64,000 nucleotides of DNA from Quillaja saponaria (Eukaryota; Streptophyta; Magnoliopsida; Fabales; Quillajaceae): contig CM055607.1 in the NCBI GenBank assembly GCA_029379385.1, positions 34,717,235 to 34,781,234 on the forward strand. The letters are read 5' to 3'. The notes beneath the pieces were generated by a model. That model saw only the letters and a list, made by a program, of their open reading frames with translations, had not been told where the DNA came from and searched no databases. Positions 1 to 11,441 of this stretch are shown here, in pieces. Within the stretch, counting starts at the first letter, position 1, and each line of letters begins with the position of its first letter. Position numbers and translations under genes: made by a program.

Positions 1-600
1 TGTGGCAATGCAATTTCATATCTCAGCTAAGCTGATGATTTCCTTAAAGGAGATATGCACCAATTCCAAGTGTATAATTAACCAAACGTACTTCTGACTA
101 GAAAAATAAAATATTAAGCTATAAATCCCCAACGGAGTAAAGTAAGAGCAGATAGTTGCAAGCAAACACTAACAAAATTTAATGTGAATAAATTCCTTAC
201 CTGAACATTATCACTCCTTCAATTTCTCCTTGAAGTTACAAGCACTTGTAATTATGGGTCACGTATACCAAAGAATTCGATACTCAAATAGTATTCCAAC
301 AAAATAGAACTGAGTAGAAGAAAAATGGCAATTAACAAACCATTGCTTACAAAATAGTCCTTGTATCTTAACTAGGGAACCATAATCTAGAATGGTGCAC
401 AAACTCCAAAACTAAGAACCATGGACATATGGCTCAGAAAGGAAATATTATGTTGCAAAGCTTGAACCCTTTTGTCGTCTAATTTATAAAACAAGGCCAA
501 AACTGACCCTGTTAATAGATATGCATAGGTAAATGCATCATGCTTAAGTTGCACATGATCATAATTTAAAGCTCCAAATATACCAAAATGAGCTTGAACA
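1..600. other. Left-edge non-coding sequence
   Basis: No open frame of useful length or recognisable domain is visible on either strand. The stretch lies downstream of the decayed PPR gene on its coding (minus) strand and may be its former 3' flank. I see nothing else in it. Confidence 0.5.
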
Positions 601-604
601 AGCA

Positions 605-1260
605 GTATTACATATAGAAGGCCTCCTCAGGCTTCAATCAAAACAACCAGGGGATCCTGATCATGTATCAAAACTCCCCGGGTCAATGCAGCAAGACAAT
701 CAGAAGCACGAAGGATAGAGGAGTATGAAGCCTCATGCAGTAATATACCTAATACCTTCCCTCATCATGACTCGAAAATAATTGCAAGCTTCATCAAAAT
801 TGTCATTATCAACACATCCCATAATAATCACGTTCCAGGTAACAATATCTCTATCTGCTATATAGTATTGAACAACTTTAATGCACCTTCAAACAACCCA
901 CATTTACGATACTTGTCCATCAATGAGTTCTTAACATAAGACAACATTATCACACCGTGCTTAACAATGATTCCATGGACTTGTTTCCCTAAGAATCTAT
1001 CTCTCTCAAAACTCCTACTGCCAGCAATCATTGAATACAAAGAAACAAGGCTTATTTCAAGCATTATATCAAACATCCTTTCTACTGAACTAATGTCCAA
1101 ACACTTAACGCACATGTCAACCAATGCACTATCTACCAAGACATCAGTTTCATCCCATGCTTCCAAATTAAACCATGCATTTGCACACCATGAGTAGTAA
1201 CCATGACATCCACAAAAGCTGGTAGAAACGCTAAGAAAATAAATGGGTTTGGATAAATAC
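605..1260 (-). pseudogene. Pentatricopeptide repeat (PPR) pseudogene fragment
   Basis: On the minus strand the translation reads as PLS-class PPR motifs: an 'SALVDMCVKC' helix followed by 'ERMFDIM', then 'GKQVHGIIVKHG', 'NSLMDKYRKCG' and, in another frame, 'RDIVTWNV' and 'FDEACNYFRVM'. These segments are typical of plant organelle RNA-editing and processing PPR proteins. The longest uninterrupted frame is only 102 codons (858-1166). The homology moves between frames near 1165 and 860, and neither an intact start nor a C-terminal E/DYW domain is seen. It is therefore a truncated, frameshifted relic. The subfamily cannot be assigned from this piece. Confidence 0.75.
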
Positions 1261-1719
1261 TGCTAATCTCATTCAGTTAAAATATGTCAAGGCTTGAAAG
1301 GTCCATACGCTAGAATGCAAGACGGCAACAGTGGGCTAGGATTAATGTCATGTCGCCAAGAGAAAGTCCATTCAAGCCATAGACAGCAGACTCTAGCGGG
1401 AGGAGTTGAAAACAAAAATCGGGCTTATGGGGTATAGGATCAGACCCCAATAAAAGGGATTACAACTGGGCTGAACTGCTCAAATACAGCAGAATATTTG
1501 TTGGGCTGTTAATGTAGACACAGATAACCAGTCCTACAGCTGAATTTGTGGCAATGGCAATATTGTAAAATTAGGAAACAAAGAAAGAAATAAGATTTTT
1601 GGTAAAGAAGTGATGATATGAAGAAATTTCACAAAACTAAGGTGAAATCCTAATAATTTTTTCTTTTGTGAAAAATAAAATAAAATTGTAATCTATAAAT
1701 ATCATTTGCAATGTCCTTA
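1261..1719. other. Intergenic, no feature recognised
   Basis: Mixed-composition sequence between the PPR relic and the minisatellite. No coding region or repeat was recognised. Confidence 0.4.
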
Positions 1720-2550
1720 AAGGCATAAATTGTGAGTTAATATGTTGATGTATTATGAAATTTTAATAATATAATTAGTTAAAATTGTAATCAATTACTA
1801 TAAAAATATTACAACACATAAATTGACAGAATTACTAATTATTTATTATAAAAAAATATGCTAGTTCATAAACTCTCTGTGTTACTATCACATAAATCTT
1901 TAGCTACTGTCAATTTAATATAAAATAATTTCTAATAAATAAATCGTCAGTCATTATCAATATATCATAAAATATTTTTTAACACAAATTATAAAAATGA
2001 ATGTGGATTCACTATAAAATGATTGCTAATACATAAATTATTAATGTTACTGTCATTTACAATGAAATAGTTTTTAACATAATTCGATAAAGTTACCCGG
2101 TTTATAATAAAATGATTTTTTAAAAATAAATCATTAAAGTTATTTCCTATTTATAATTAAATATTTTCTAACACATAAATTACCATAACTAACGCCAATT
2201 TACTATGAAAAATTTCCTAACACATAATTTACTAGTGTTACTGTCAATTTACAATCGATAAAATTATAGCCTATTTACATAAAATAATTTCTAACATATA
2301 AATCTTTAAAGTTAATTTCAAATTATCATAATCTATGTTTGAAGAAATAAGTTACCATAAGTAATGCCAATTTATTATGGAATATTTGCTAATACATAAT
2401 TTGTCAGTGTTACTATTAATTTTTCATATTTTTCAGAACATAAATTGCAAAAGTTAAAGCCGACTTACGTAAAATAATTTCTAAATCATAAACTGCCAAA
2501 CTTATTGCTGATTTGTTGTAAAATATTTTATCTTATAAATTGTCACACCC
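1720..2550. repeat. Degenerate ~48-bp AT-rich minisatellite, left part
   Basis: The sequence repeats, with heavy divergence, a unit of about 46-50 bp. Its landmarks are 'CTAACACATAAATT', then 'GTTACTG' or 'TTAATGCC', then 'AATTTACTATAAAATA'. Roughly 15-17 copies can be followed; the clearest run from about 1980 to 2545. The copies are too diverged to be a young array. The last unit breaks off in 'TATAAATTGTCA' at about 2550, and the same kind of unit resumes at about 5700. Confidence 0.7.
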
Positions 2551-5500
2551 CTTGTGGAAGCGTGATTGACCGAAAGAATGGTACCCATATCTCTGTAACC
2601 CTAACTCAAAAAAAGAAATGACAATAACTTCGGACCAACCAATGAATATAATTTTGAATTTATTAATGCAAAAATTAACATGAAAAAATTGTTGACTGAA
2701 ACAAATCACAACTTACTGAAAATTTTGACAGAGGTCCCCTGCAATATAGAACATGCCTCAAAATACAAATACATAATCTCATGATTTAACATAACAGTAA
2801 CATAAAAATAAAAAGGAGCTTCGCACCAACCACATCATAACCAAGACAAACAACTAGACACATATATTTTATTTTATTTTATTTTTCTAAATTAGATACC
2901 CCACAGTTTTAGTGTAACTGCAAATTTTCATCCTTTAACTTCAAGTCTGAGATCCTGAGATTACCTTGCCTTACTAAAACTGCAAGTTACAAGCTCGACA
3001 ACACCATGTACCGAACTTCTGTTACTAAAAAAAAATCCACAAGAGAGGGGTGAGTCCTATGGACTCTGAGTGAAAAATCGTACCATAAAAGTACTAGCAT
3101 CACTCAGCACAAACGTATAATATACATATTAACATCATGTAACATAATTCATATCACACTTCACATTACACGTACATCTTGTAAGTTCCACAAATTCACA
3201 ATTCATATTACACACAAGAACACAATTTAAGTCAACACAACAATATCATGCAAAGCAATCAAAGGGCCAATGAATAACCCAGCCCGCAAAACATTATCAC
3301 CCCCTACCGGACATTTAAGCGTCTGCACAACATATTAATCTCCGTACACAATTCATCCCATTGGGGGCTGAGCACTCAATTTAAAAAAAAAAACATTTAT
3401 CATAATCTTAATTTCTCATGATTTTAAATCAGAGTATCCTAGGTGCACATAGACTTTTAATTTCAGAAATGAAAATCATTTTCCAGAAAATGTTCACGAG
3501 TTGGTCCTTATTCAATCACAATCAATGTCAAACAAAACAACCAATATCAAACAAACATAATTCAAATAAATTACTAAAATACTTTAATTGCTTACTTTCC
3601 ATATATCACTCATATTCAAATAAACATATAATCACGCATATTCAAATAAACATATAATCACACATACTAATCTAGCTCATAAAGGCAGTAATTAGCCACT
3701 CACCAGTTTACAAATTTTGTTCGTCACTTCCTCTTGCGTTCACGTGTTTCATTAATTGAACAATACTTTCTGAAGCTGCAATTACATTTTTCACGTATTA
3801 TTTAATTTATCAATTTTATAAGTCATAACATTTTAATTACGAAAATCTAGAATTATTAAGTTTCAATTTATCTAATGTTAAAATATGTTTGATTTTAACT
3901 TACATACTTAACCAATTCCATAAAATCAAGTTAAAATGTTAACTTTAGAAATTATCTATCTTTCTTATTTAGAAATTTCTCCTAAAATTAATCTTGAACC
4001 CACTCAATTTCTAACATAACAAAATAAGACTTTTCGTAAAATTCCTGATTGCCTTGCATCCATTCAAAACCACTTAATTTCCATTTTCAACACTACCTAA
4101 AATTTCAATTTTAACTTCAAGGTTAAATTAATTATTCAAGAACTACTACAAACTTGAATTATAACAATTTAACAACATATCAGCACCAATTCCTTCAATC
4201 TTATATATATATATCCTTAACATACTATCTAAAATTAGCTCCCCTTAACTATGTTTCTAATATCTTAAAAGGTATCTATTTTGTTTCCTCGAATATAAAT
4301 ATAAATATATATTCATGCATTCACCAAGAAATTTCACATCATTCATCTAATTATATCTTATTCAAATTCCATATCATTAACCTCAAGTTAATTAGTTATT
4401 GAATTCCCTGTCAAGAGCTTAATTTAACCTTTTATGTTAACATATTAAACTCTAATTTATTTATTTTATATTCTTAATTAACTTTAAAAGAATTACAACT
4501 ACTTCAATTAAACTACTTCTTTAACTTTCGGCTAAACATGATTTATTTAAAATTTCCCTTACTACTAAAAATCTCACGCAATCACCACAAGAAAACTAAC
4601 AAAAGACAATATCATCTAACTGTAATTGCCTTAGTGGTGCCTAATATAAAATACTTGGATGATCTTAATTCATTGTTGTGAGACATAGCAAATAATAGTT
4701 AATTAACTTAACATCATGCCCTCTAGTAAATATCAAACCGTTTCTAAAGGACAAGAGTGACAACCTTTTAAAGACCAGATGCCTTGAATAATTTTCTTTT
4801 GGGATATTTGAAATTACCCACTTACGGATCAGCCATGGAAAATTGTTGCCTTTGATGAAAGAGCTACTGCCCAGTAGCTTAAAAGGCTCACGGCAGCAGG
4901 TAGAAGGGAAGAAAAGCCACAACGTTCAAGGAGGAAGGCTGAATTCAAAGTAACTTTACCATATGCCCAAGAAAAATTAGAGAATACAACCCACCTTGTA
5001 ATAGCCGGAATCAAAACAAAGAATTAAGGCTACTCTAGTAGCTTCAAGACACACTTCAAAGAAGTCTTTCATGGCTACAAAGAAGAGAAACTTACTCCGC
5101 AAAACAAGGAAAAACAAAGCTGAAAACAGAGGCGGTGAAGGCAACTAAGAGGAGAGGAAAGCTCGGCCACCAACAGGGAAATAAAAGCAACTCGGCAGAA
5201 CAAAATAAAAAGGGAAAAGTAGAAGGCGGTGGAAAGTTCCAGGGAGGAAAAGAAGGAAAAAGGAAACAAAATTCAAAATCAAAAAGTCATGTGGAGAATG
5301 ACTCTCACCTATATAATAATATATATATATATATATTATTATCCCCACTTATAAAATACATACATTAATTTAATCACTAATACATTTTGTAAAAAAAAAT
5401 ATAAATTCAAGTCTAACACATGATGTGGTACAAATTAATTATTGATATATTTATATTTATATATTAATTATTTTCTTAATTAAATTTATTTGATCATAAT

Positions 5501-5690
5501 ATTACTTATTTTATAATAACATATGCACGATATTTTTTAAAACTGATACTAAAATTACACTAAGATATAAAATTATAACATATTTCACTGTACTTTTATT
5601 GAGTTAATTTATTAATTTTATAACATAATCTTATACATTACGTTTAAAACTCAATTTTTACATAATCAATTTTGGACGATTATAACATAA
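2551..5690. mobile_element. Insertion inside the minisatellite, possibly LTR-derived
   Basis: This ~3.1 kb block has a different composition and separates two parts of the same degenerate minisatellite, so it probably arrived as an insertion. The left junction reads TGTCACACCCCTTG, which resembles the TG start of some plant Ty3/gypsy LTRs. The segment near 3045-3080 ('GGGTGAGTCCTATGGACTC') resembles LTR leader sequence I associate with that class. No gag-pol frame, primer-binding site or polypurine tract was found. I could not define a CA end or a target-site duplication; the right end is blurred by AT-rich DNA from about 5290. A solo or decayed LTR is the best guess. Confidence 0.35.
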
Positions 5691-5699
5691 ATGATCAAA

Positions 5700-6060
5700 A
5701 TTAATACGAATAAAAATATTTACTAACACATAAATTATTTATCTTACAGCCAATTTACAATGAAATGCTTTGTAAAACCGAGTTAAATGCCAATGTTTCA
5801 TAAAATTTTCTAATACATAATTCACCAGAATTAATGCTGATTAACTATAAAATAGTTGCTTATGCTAATTTATAATGTAATAGCTTTTAACCTATAAATT
5901 GTCAAAATTCTAACCCATAAATCATTAAAATTATTGCTAATTTAGCATAAAATATTTTTTTAACACATAAAATTATCCTAATTAATGCCTATTTACTTTC
6001 TTCCATTTAAAATGAACGGATAAATAAATAAAAATAATTTTTAACACATAAATTATCAAA
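5700..6060. repeat. Degenerate ~48-bp minisatellite, right part
   Basis: About six further copies of the unit seen at 1720-2550, including 'CTAACACATAAATTATTTATCTTACAGCCAATTTACAATGAAA' type elements (given here as 'CTAACACATAAATT' followed by 'GCCAATTTACAATGAAA'). The array fades out at about 6060, about 580 bp before the RCI2 start codon. Confidence 0.65.
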
Positions 6061-6300
6061 AAATGTGATAATTTTATTTAGTTTGAGTTTGGTCTGGTTT
6101 TTGAGTGTTTATTTAAATTCGAAATTATTCAAAAGAAAAATGAAAATAATTGTATATCTGGCCGTTGTTTCAGAAAACTCACGGCAACCTACGAGCCGTC
6201 AGATCTTTTTCACAGTCTGGTCAAATTGATTCTTAATTATGTCGGTCAGTTGAAAAAGAAAATATCTTAGCGAAGAGAAAAGAAACTAATGAGGTAGCTT

Positions 6301-6321
6301 ACACGTGCCACGTTCACCGAC
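6301..6321 (+). promoter_or_regulatory. ABRE (CACGTG) and DRE/CRT (ACCGAC) upstream of RCI2
   Basis: CACGTG at 6302-6307 is an ABRE/G-box core. ACCGAC at 6316-6321 fits the DRE/CRT core RCCGAC bound by CBF/DREB factors. They lie about 190-210 bp upstream of the TATA box of the RCI2 gene, a family known for cold, salt and ABA induction. The sites are seen directly; their function is inferred. Confidence 0.6.
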
Positions 6322-6455
6322 TCAATCTTCAAGCAGTCCCTAATTCTCAGAATCAGACACCATCAAAAGTTAGAATTAGATTTACATTTTTATTTTCTTA
6401 TATTTAATCAGATAATAGAAGAAGTTAGGGTTTTACTCTATGTAATGAATAGCTG

Positions 6456-6463
6456 CCACGTGG
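6456..6463 (+). promoter_or_regulatory. Palindromic G-box CCACGTGG
   Basis: A perfect 8-bp palindrome about 50 bp upstream of the RCI2 TATA box. It is a strong bZIP/ABF-type binding word and is the second ACGT element in this promoter. Confidence 0.6.
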
Positions 6464-6509
6464 AAAATGGGATTCGATGTGTTTGGGTGTACGGGTATAC
6501 CAATTGGCT

Positions 6510-6517
6510 TATAAATA
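6510..6517 (+). promoter_or_regulatory. TATA box of RCI2
   Basis: TATAAATA lies 126 bp upstream of the start codon, preceded by a CCAAT word at about 6500. It predicts transcription starting near 6540 and a 5' leader of roughly 100 nt. Confidence 0.6.
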
Positions 6518-6642
6518 ACCCACCATCCAAATCCTTGTTTCTCATCTCAGTTTAACACTCATACTAGCAGTTTACGTAATTTGTTTGGCTCAATTCTCTT
6601 AAGCTTTCCTGGAAATTTTCACTTCCTAGTACGACAGAAAAA

Positions 6643-6813
6643 ATGAGAAGGGGCACAGCTAACTTCTTAGACATCGTCCTTGCAATTATTCTGCCTCCTC
6701 TTGGTGTTTTCCTTAAGTTTGGTTGCGAGGTAGAGTTCTGGATCTGTTTGTTGCTAACTCTTTTGGGTTATCTTCCTGGGATTATCTATGCTGTCTATGC
6801 CATCACCAAGTGA
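6643..6813 (+). CDS. RCI2: RCI2/PMP3 (UPF0057) small hydrophobic membrane protein
   Basis: The frame encodes 56 residues with two membrane helices: about residues 8-28 ('LDIVLAIILPPLGVFLKFG') and about 32-54 ('FWICLLLTLLGYLPGIIYAV'). The family hallmarks are all present: ILPPLGVFLKFGC, EFWICLLLTLLGY and PGIIYA. The length matches the 54-60 residues usual for plant RCI2/LTI6 proteins. They sit in the plasma membrane and help keep membrane potential and ion balance under cold and salt stress. The start is the only Met before the conserved block. A GT at 6824, just after the stop, and an acceptor TTTTGGACAG at about 7116 suggest an intron in the 3' UTR. ABRE, DRE and G-box elements upstream agree with stress induction. 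Confidence 0.93.
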   Translation: MRRGTANFLDIVLAIILPPLGVFLKFGCEVEFWICLLLTLLGYLPGIIYAVYAITK

Positions 6814-7330
6814 TCCATTTTTTGTAAGTAAAATAATTTCCATTTCTCATGCTTTCATTTTTATTTTTTATTATTGATTCTCAATTAATTCCAAAATCTC
6901 TTGAACCTTTTTCTAATATATAAAAATTCTTTTAATTTTATATTCATGGACTTGATATTTTTGGTATAAATTTTTTGGTAAAGCTAGTTGAGTAAAGAAG
7001 AATTTAATATAATATGCTCATATTCTTACTGTGATTAATTATTCTTATTCTTTAACCGGCCATTGTTTGACCATAAATTAAGTTTAACACTTTTTTTTGT
7101 TTTTGTTTTGGACAGGTGGACAATGATCAATTGTCAGGGACATTATGCGATCGACATTACTGATTTCATGTAGTCATGTTTATGTTTATGCTTAAGAAAA
7201 ACAAAACTGCTGTGTTTGCTTTGATTCTGTTTCGTTCAGTGTAAGAATGGTAGTGATCCTTTTCAGGTTATTTGTAATATAATTACCCTTCCTTCCCCTT
7301 CTGTTTTTATTTATTTGTAAAGTTTGATTA

Positions 7331-8213
7331 TAAACCATTTTGGATTTATACAAAAAACAAGTTATTGGCTATCAATAAGCATCCCAAGATTGTTGTGATA
7401 TTTGATAATCAAAATAATGATATATTTATGAGAGAAATTATAGGAATTCTATTTTAATGGCTTCTATCTTAAGCAACACAAAGAAGTCATTTTTGGATTT
7501 TAAGAAGAATCCAATGCTTGTACAATAAAGTAAAAGAAAACAAGTAAGCAAGTTGCAGTGCTTCCTACTTCAACCACTTTATTTATGCTTCGTAGCTTTA
7601 CCACCACATATAGAGCATAACTTGGTTCCCTACCTAAATTTGCATGACACTCTTCCAGATGTGACTTCCCCACCATGGGCGGATGCGCCATCCAGCTATA
7701 CAGTACAACGCGAGCTAAATAGCTCTCATTGTCTCTCCCGCAAAACCAAGAAAAGGTCTAGTACAATGAGTAAGGGAAGCAAAACTTGAATTCGGAGAAT
7801 TTCAATATGGTATATCAAATCCCAAGATTCTGAAAATCAGAAAACTTGAACAATATAATCAGAAATCTATTGATGACAAGGAGGCTAGCATGTACTCTCT
7901 ACCTTGCCCATTAGATATCAACATCACAAACAACCCAATGGGAGAAGAAAGGAAAGAAGAAAAATAAGATGAAGACAAAATAAGAGAGAAGTTCAACAGT
8001 GGCAGAAGAAGTAGTTACAGTTAAGAACTTGGGTCCCCTCTCTCCCACGCCTAAAATAAAGAATAAAAAAAGAGAAATCAAGTAATATCACAATTGAACA
8101 TACAATTATTTGATGAAGTGATAAAGGGGAGAACTTACAATTATCTGATGAAGAAGAAAGAGGAGAGGGCAGGAGAGGAAATACCTTAATTGACTTTATC
8201 ATTTAACACTTCA
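7331..8213. other. Intergenic / possible 3' UTR of the APC11 copy
   Basis: The right part may be 3' UTR of the minus-strand APC11 gene. A minus-strand frame at 7500-7691 (63 codons) and one at 7993-8202 have no recognisable homology. I see nothing further that can be supported. Confidence 0.35.
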
Positions 8214-10105
8214 TCATCCTTTGAACTGCCATTCCCTGCGGCACATGGGGCAATGTGCTTGTGAAGTCTGAGAATTAATCCATTTGAGGATGCAATGTAA
8301 ATGAAATGCTTGATTGCATGCACCCCACACTGCAAGATTATAGCAAGATGAATAATGTGAATGGTTAGTACCTCTTACAACATTTTGAACTTGTTGGATA
8401 GAAACAGATTATTTGTTAAAGGTGAAAAAAGAATTGTCACATCTTGACAAAATAGAAACTCATAATTATCAAATCTCAAAACATGATTATCAGCTACCAA
8501 ATACCAACTAGTAATTATGTCTCACATGTGATATTACTGATGTCTCTATGGATTCCGCTGGACTTGTTTTGGATCACTTCACTGAAACTGCATAATAGTT
8601 GGTCCCCATATATACAAACTTACCATTCTAATCTTCCAAGGCAATAAAAAGTTTTAAGTTTATAGAGATGATAGCGATTGTAACAATTTGGTGAGTATAT
8701 ATCATATATATATTTTAGATTTAATGGACTTATGCCACAGGACATTTTCCTTATTCCATCAATGTTAAATCCAACCAATAATATTAGCAATGTCCAAGGG
8801 ACAGTCACGTCATTCAAGTTTTAATATATCACTATTGCAATATCTACTTCCAGGCTAATTTAAGTGCAATTTGTATATTATCACTGTTGTTATGCTGACA
8901 TATAGAAACTCATCAAAGGAACACCTAAAGTTGGACATTCAACAATAGGACCAATTTATTATAAATAGCATTAGTAAAAAAAAAAAAAAAAAAAAGCTGA
9001 AGACTTCAAATATAAAAAAAATGACTTACTTAATGGGCAGTCATCACCAGGAAGTTTACAGTCAAGACAACATCCATCAAATGCCATCCGGCAAATCCCG
9101 CTTCATCCTGTGCATTCCACGTCCATGAAGCAACAGCATACCATCTATAGTCACACAAGGGATAAGACTGTAAGAGGAAGATTCCCCAAACATCAGAAAC
9201 AACAACATAACAAATACATACCAACCTACCAAGTCAACATATATGGTAGTATTGTTCTCAGAAAAACTTTCAACCAACATAAATACCCAGATTACATGTC
9301 TAATTGTCCAACAAAACTTCATATCTGAATTATAACAGATATTCAAGTGACAAAGAAAATTTACTCTGTTTGAAATTCAGCAGATATTCAGATAGAGAAC
9401 TCTGTCAAGAGAAAACAGTTTCTGCAAAAAGTTCCGCATATAATCACTATAAGGAATAGAATGGACACATTACACGTCAAACAACACGACAATGTCATGG
9501 TGATACAAAAAAGAAAACCTAATTTGGGCATAGCACAGAATCAAACATGAAGATACATACCATAACTAAAATTGATTCTTCCAAGCCAAGACTTCCCCTC
9601 CTCCCAAGATACTAGGACATACATGCTATCACAACATTAGACCAACATAAGTGTTCCTTAATGCCTTAATGGTGTTTACCCAGAAGGAGGTTTGTTCTTC
9701 CAATTTAGATGGATATATTTAAACTATGTAATATACTAGCACAACCACCAAAGCCAGCTACAAACTAAGTGCTTCAGATATCCAGAAAGGAGATGCATAT
9801 TTTCAAATAGGTGAATAACTATCATTGATCGTACTAAATATTGCTTCAGAATGTAACAATTATACCTAAAAGTAGGTTATTCGTAAAACCCATATGGGAT
9901 ATGTTCAAATTTCACCTCGACAACGAAAATAAAACTATGGCATGCGAGTATCACTCAGAACATCTGTGTACTGAGTGCAGGCAAATTCATCAGAATTCAA
10001 TAACATCAAGACGAAACAAAGATCCGAACAAATTTATCAAAAATGTGACTGTGAATGAAAAAAGCATAGCATCGTAAGAAGGATTCGAAGGAGCTTGACT
10101 TTCAT
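8214..10105 (-). pseudogene. APC11: APC11-like RING-H2 subunit of the anaphase-promoting complex, with lesions
   Basis: Three exons on the minus strand match APC11, the catalytic RING subunit of the APC/C ubiquitin ligase. Exon 1 (10105-10086) gives MKVKLLR. Exon 2 (9144-9030) gives WYAVASWTWNAQDE, then, after a frame change, ICRMAFDGCC and KLPGDDCPL. Exon 3 (8329-8214) gives WGACNQAFHLHCILKW and AHCPMCRREWQFKG. Three defects are visible. Exon 2 lacks four bases at about 9099, which removes the first zinc-ligand Cys of the CGIC motif and shifts the frame. The RING-H2 His of CNHAFHLHC is Gln (CAA). No GT donor follows exon 1. Other splice sites are good, for example GTAAGT after exon 2. Either this copy is decaying and an intact one exists elsewhere, or the assembly carries errors. 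The family assignment is secure; the functional state is not. Confidence 0.8.
8976..8995. repeat. Poly(A) tract of 20 bases in APC11 intron 2
   Basis: An uninterrupted run of 20 A on the plus strand, just downstream (plus-strand sense) of 'TTAGT'. It lies inside the intron between APC11 exons 2 and 3. Confidence 0.8.
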
Positions 10106-10319
10106 CTTTTGCACAATGGAGCTCGGCTCCACCTTCCGTTGATTCAGTGATTTGGGTGGTGGAGGCAAAGGTTCTCTATTCCTTTGTCGATTTGGGAATG
10201 GAGGGATGGGAACTGAAGCTGGGCCCAAGTGATATTTATAAATGCTGAGACCCATGTAGGCCTTCATGGTTAGGCATGGAAATTCACAGTCCATTCAAAC
10301 TAATCCGATTCAAATGACC

Positions 10320-11340
10320 CGAATGAGCCTTACCTTGTATATTTACTTATTATTAATATTTATATTTATATGATTTTCTGGTTATTCGACTCGAATAAAT
10401 GAAGCTTGATCTAATAAAAAAAAAATATATTTTATAAAATTAGTTGGATAAATTTTTTTGACATGATTAAATTCGATATTTAATTCGAGAGGTCAAATTA
10501 TTGTTCAAATAAAATCAAATACATGCTTCGCTGTGTGGATTTAACAAGAAATTATCTGGCTTTGGAAATGGAAATGGCAACATGTAAAATGCTAATGTGA
10601 TTACTAGCTGATTCTGTCTCCATAAATGCTCTTTCAATGTGAATGAATAATTATTCCCTTGTTATTATCATATTACATATTCAAGAATTACTCCAATAGA
10701 AATTTAAATGAGGTGCAAACAAAAAATCTTCCAAAAACAAGCGGTTATATATAAATATATATATATTGTAGTATTTTGTACATAATTTTTATTTTATTTT
10801 TAATTATTTCAATTTGATAAAATGATGAAAGAGAGAATGAGAGTAGAAAAATGGTTATGGGAGAAAAATTTATTAAATAAATTTATTTTTTAAATAATTA
10901 TAAGTATATGTTATATAATAGAAGACCGGTCACTATTATAAGTTTAGATATAAATATGCATATCACTCCCAAGTAAGATTTAGTTGTATAAAGTCTAAAC
11001 ACAACTCAACCAAACCCATTTTCACCAACTCAACCCAGTTTTAACAAGTGTTTTCACCAACTGAGTATCAGGGCACAGATTTCATATAATCCCGAATTAA
11101 TTGCAAATATTTAAACTTAACATTGTATCTGAACACTATATTATTCAAAACACACAGATTCTCATAATTTTTTTCTTTAGACCACAGGATTTTTATGCTC
11201 AAATCCTCATTAAACATGTAAAAACATGACCAAATTCTTATCCAAAATCGAAAGGATTGCCAAATTTGGTAGTTTGGTATCCTGTAATTAATACCTCTGC
11301 CATAAATGCTCATAACCAATACTTACTCTACTTTCAAATT
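10320..11340. other. Divergent intergenic region between APC11 and the MADS gene
   Basis: AT-rich sequence separating two genes that point away from each other. It should contain both 5' regions. A (TA)-rich run near 10747-10768 and long A/T stretches are seen. No other element was recognised. Confidence 0.4.
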
Positions 11341-11357
11341 TGATGCCTCGTTCAGGC

Positions 11358-11366
11358 CTATAAATT
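11358..11366 (+). promoter_or_regulatory. TATA box of the type I MADS gene
   Basis: CTATAAATT lies about 80 bp upstream of the MADS-box start at 11442. A transcript starting ~30 bp downstream would exclude the in-frame ATG at 11373, which supports 11442 as the start. Confidence 0.5.
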
Positions 11367-11441
11367 TCACATATGTTTGGGGTAAGATGCACCTTGTCCT
11401 TCACAAAGTTTCTAATTTTCTTCTTGTTCTTTTTGTCAACA

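Noticed and set aside
5135..5368. Lys/Gly-rich 77-codon plus frame
   Set aside because: Low-complexity purine-rich sequence inside the presumed insertion; no similarity recognised.
11373..11441. Upstream in-frame extension of the MADS protein
   Set aside because: Hydrophobic and non-conserved, and the ATG is only ~15 bp from the TATA box, so probably not transcribed.
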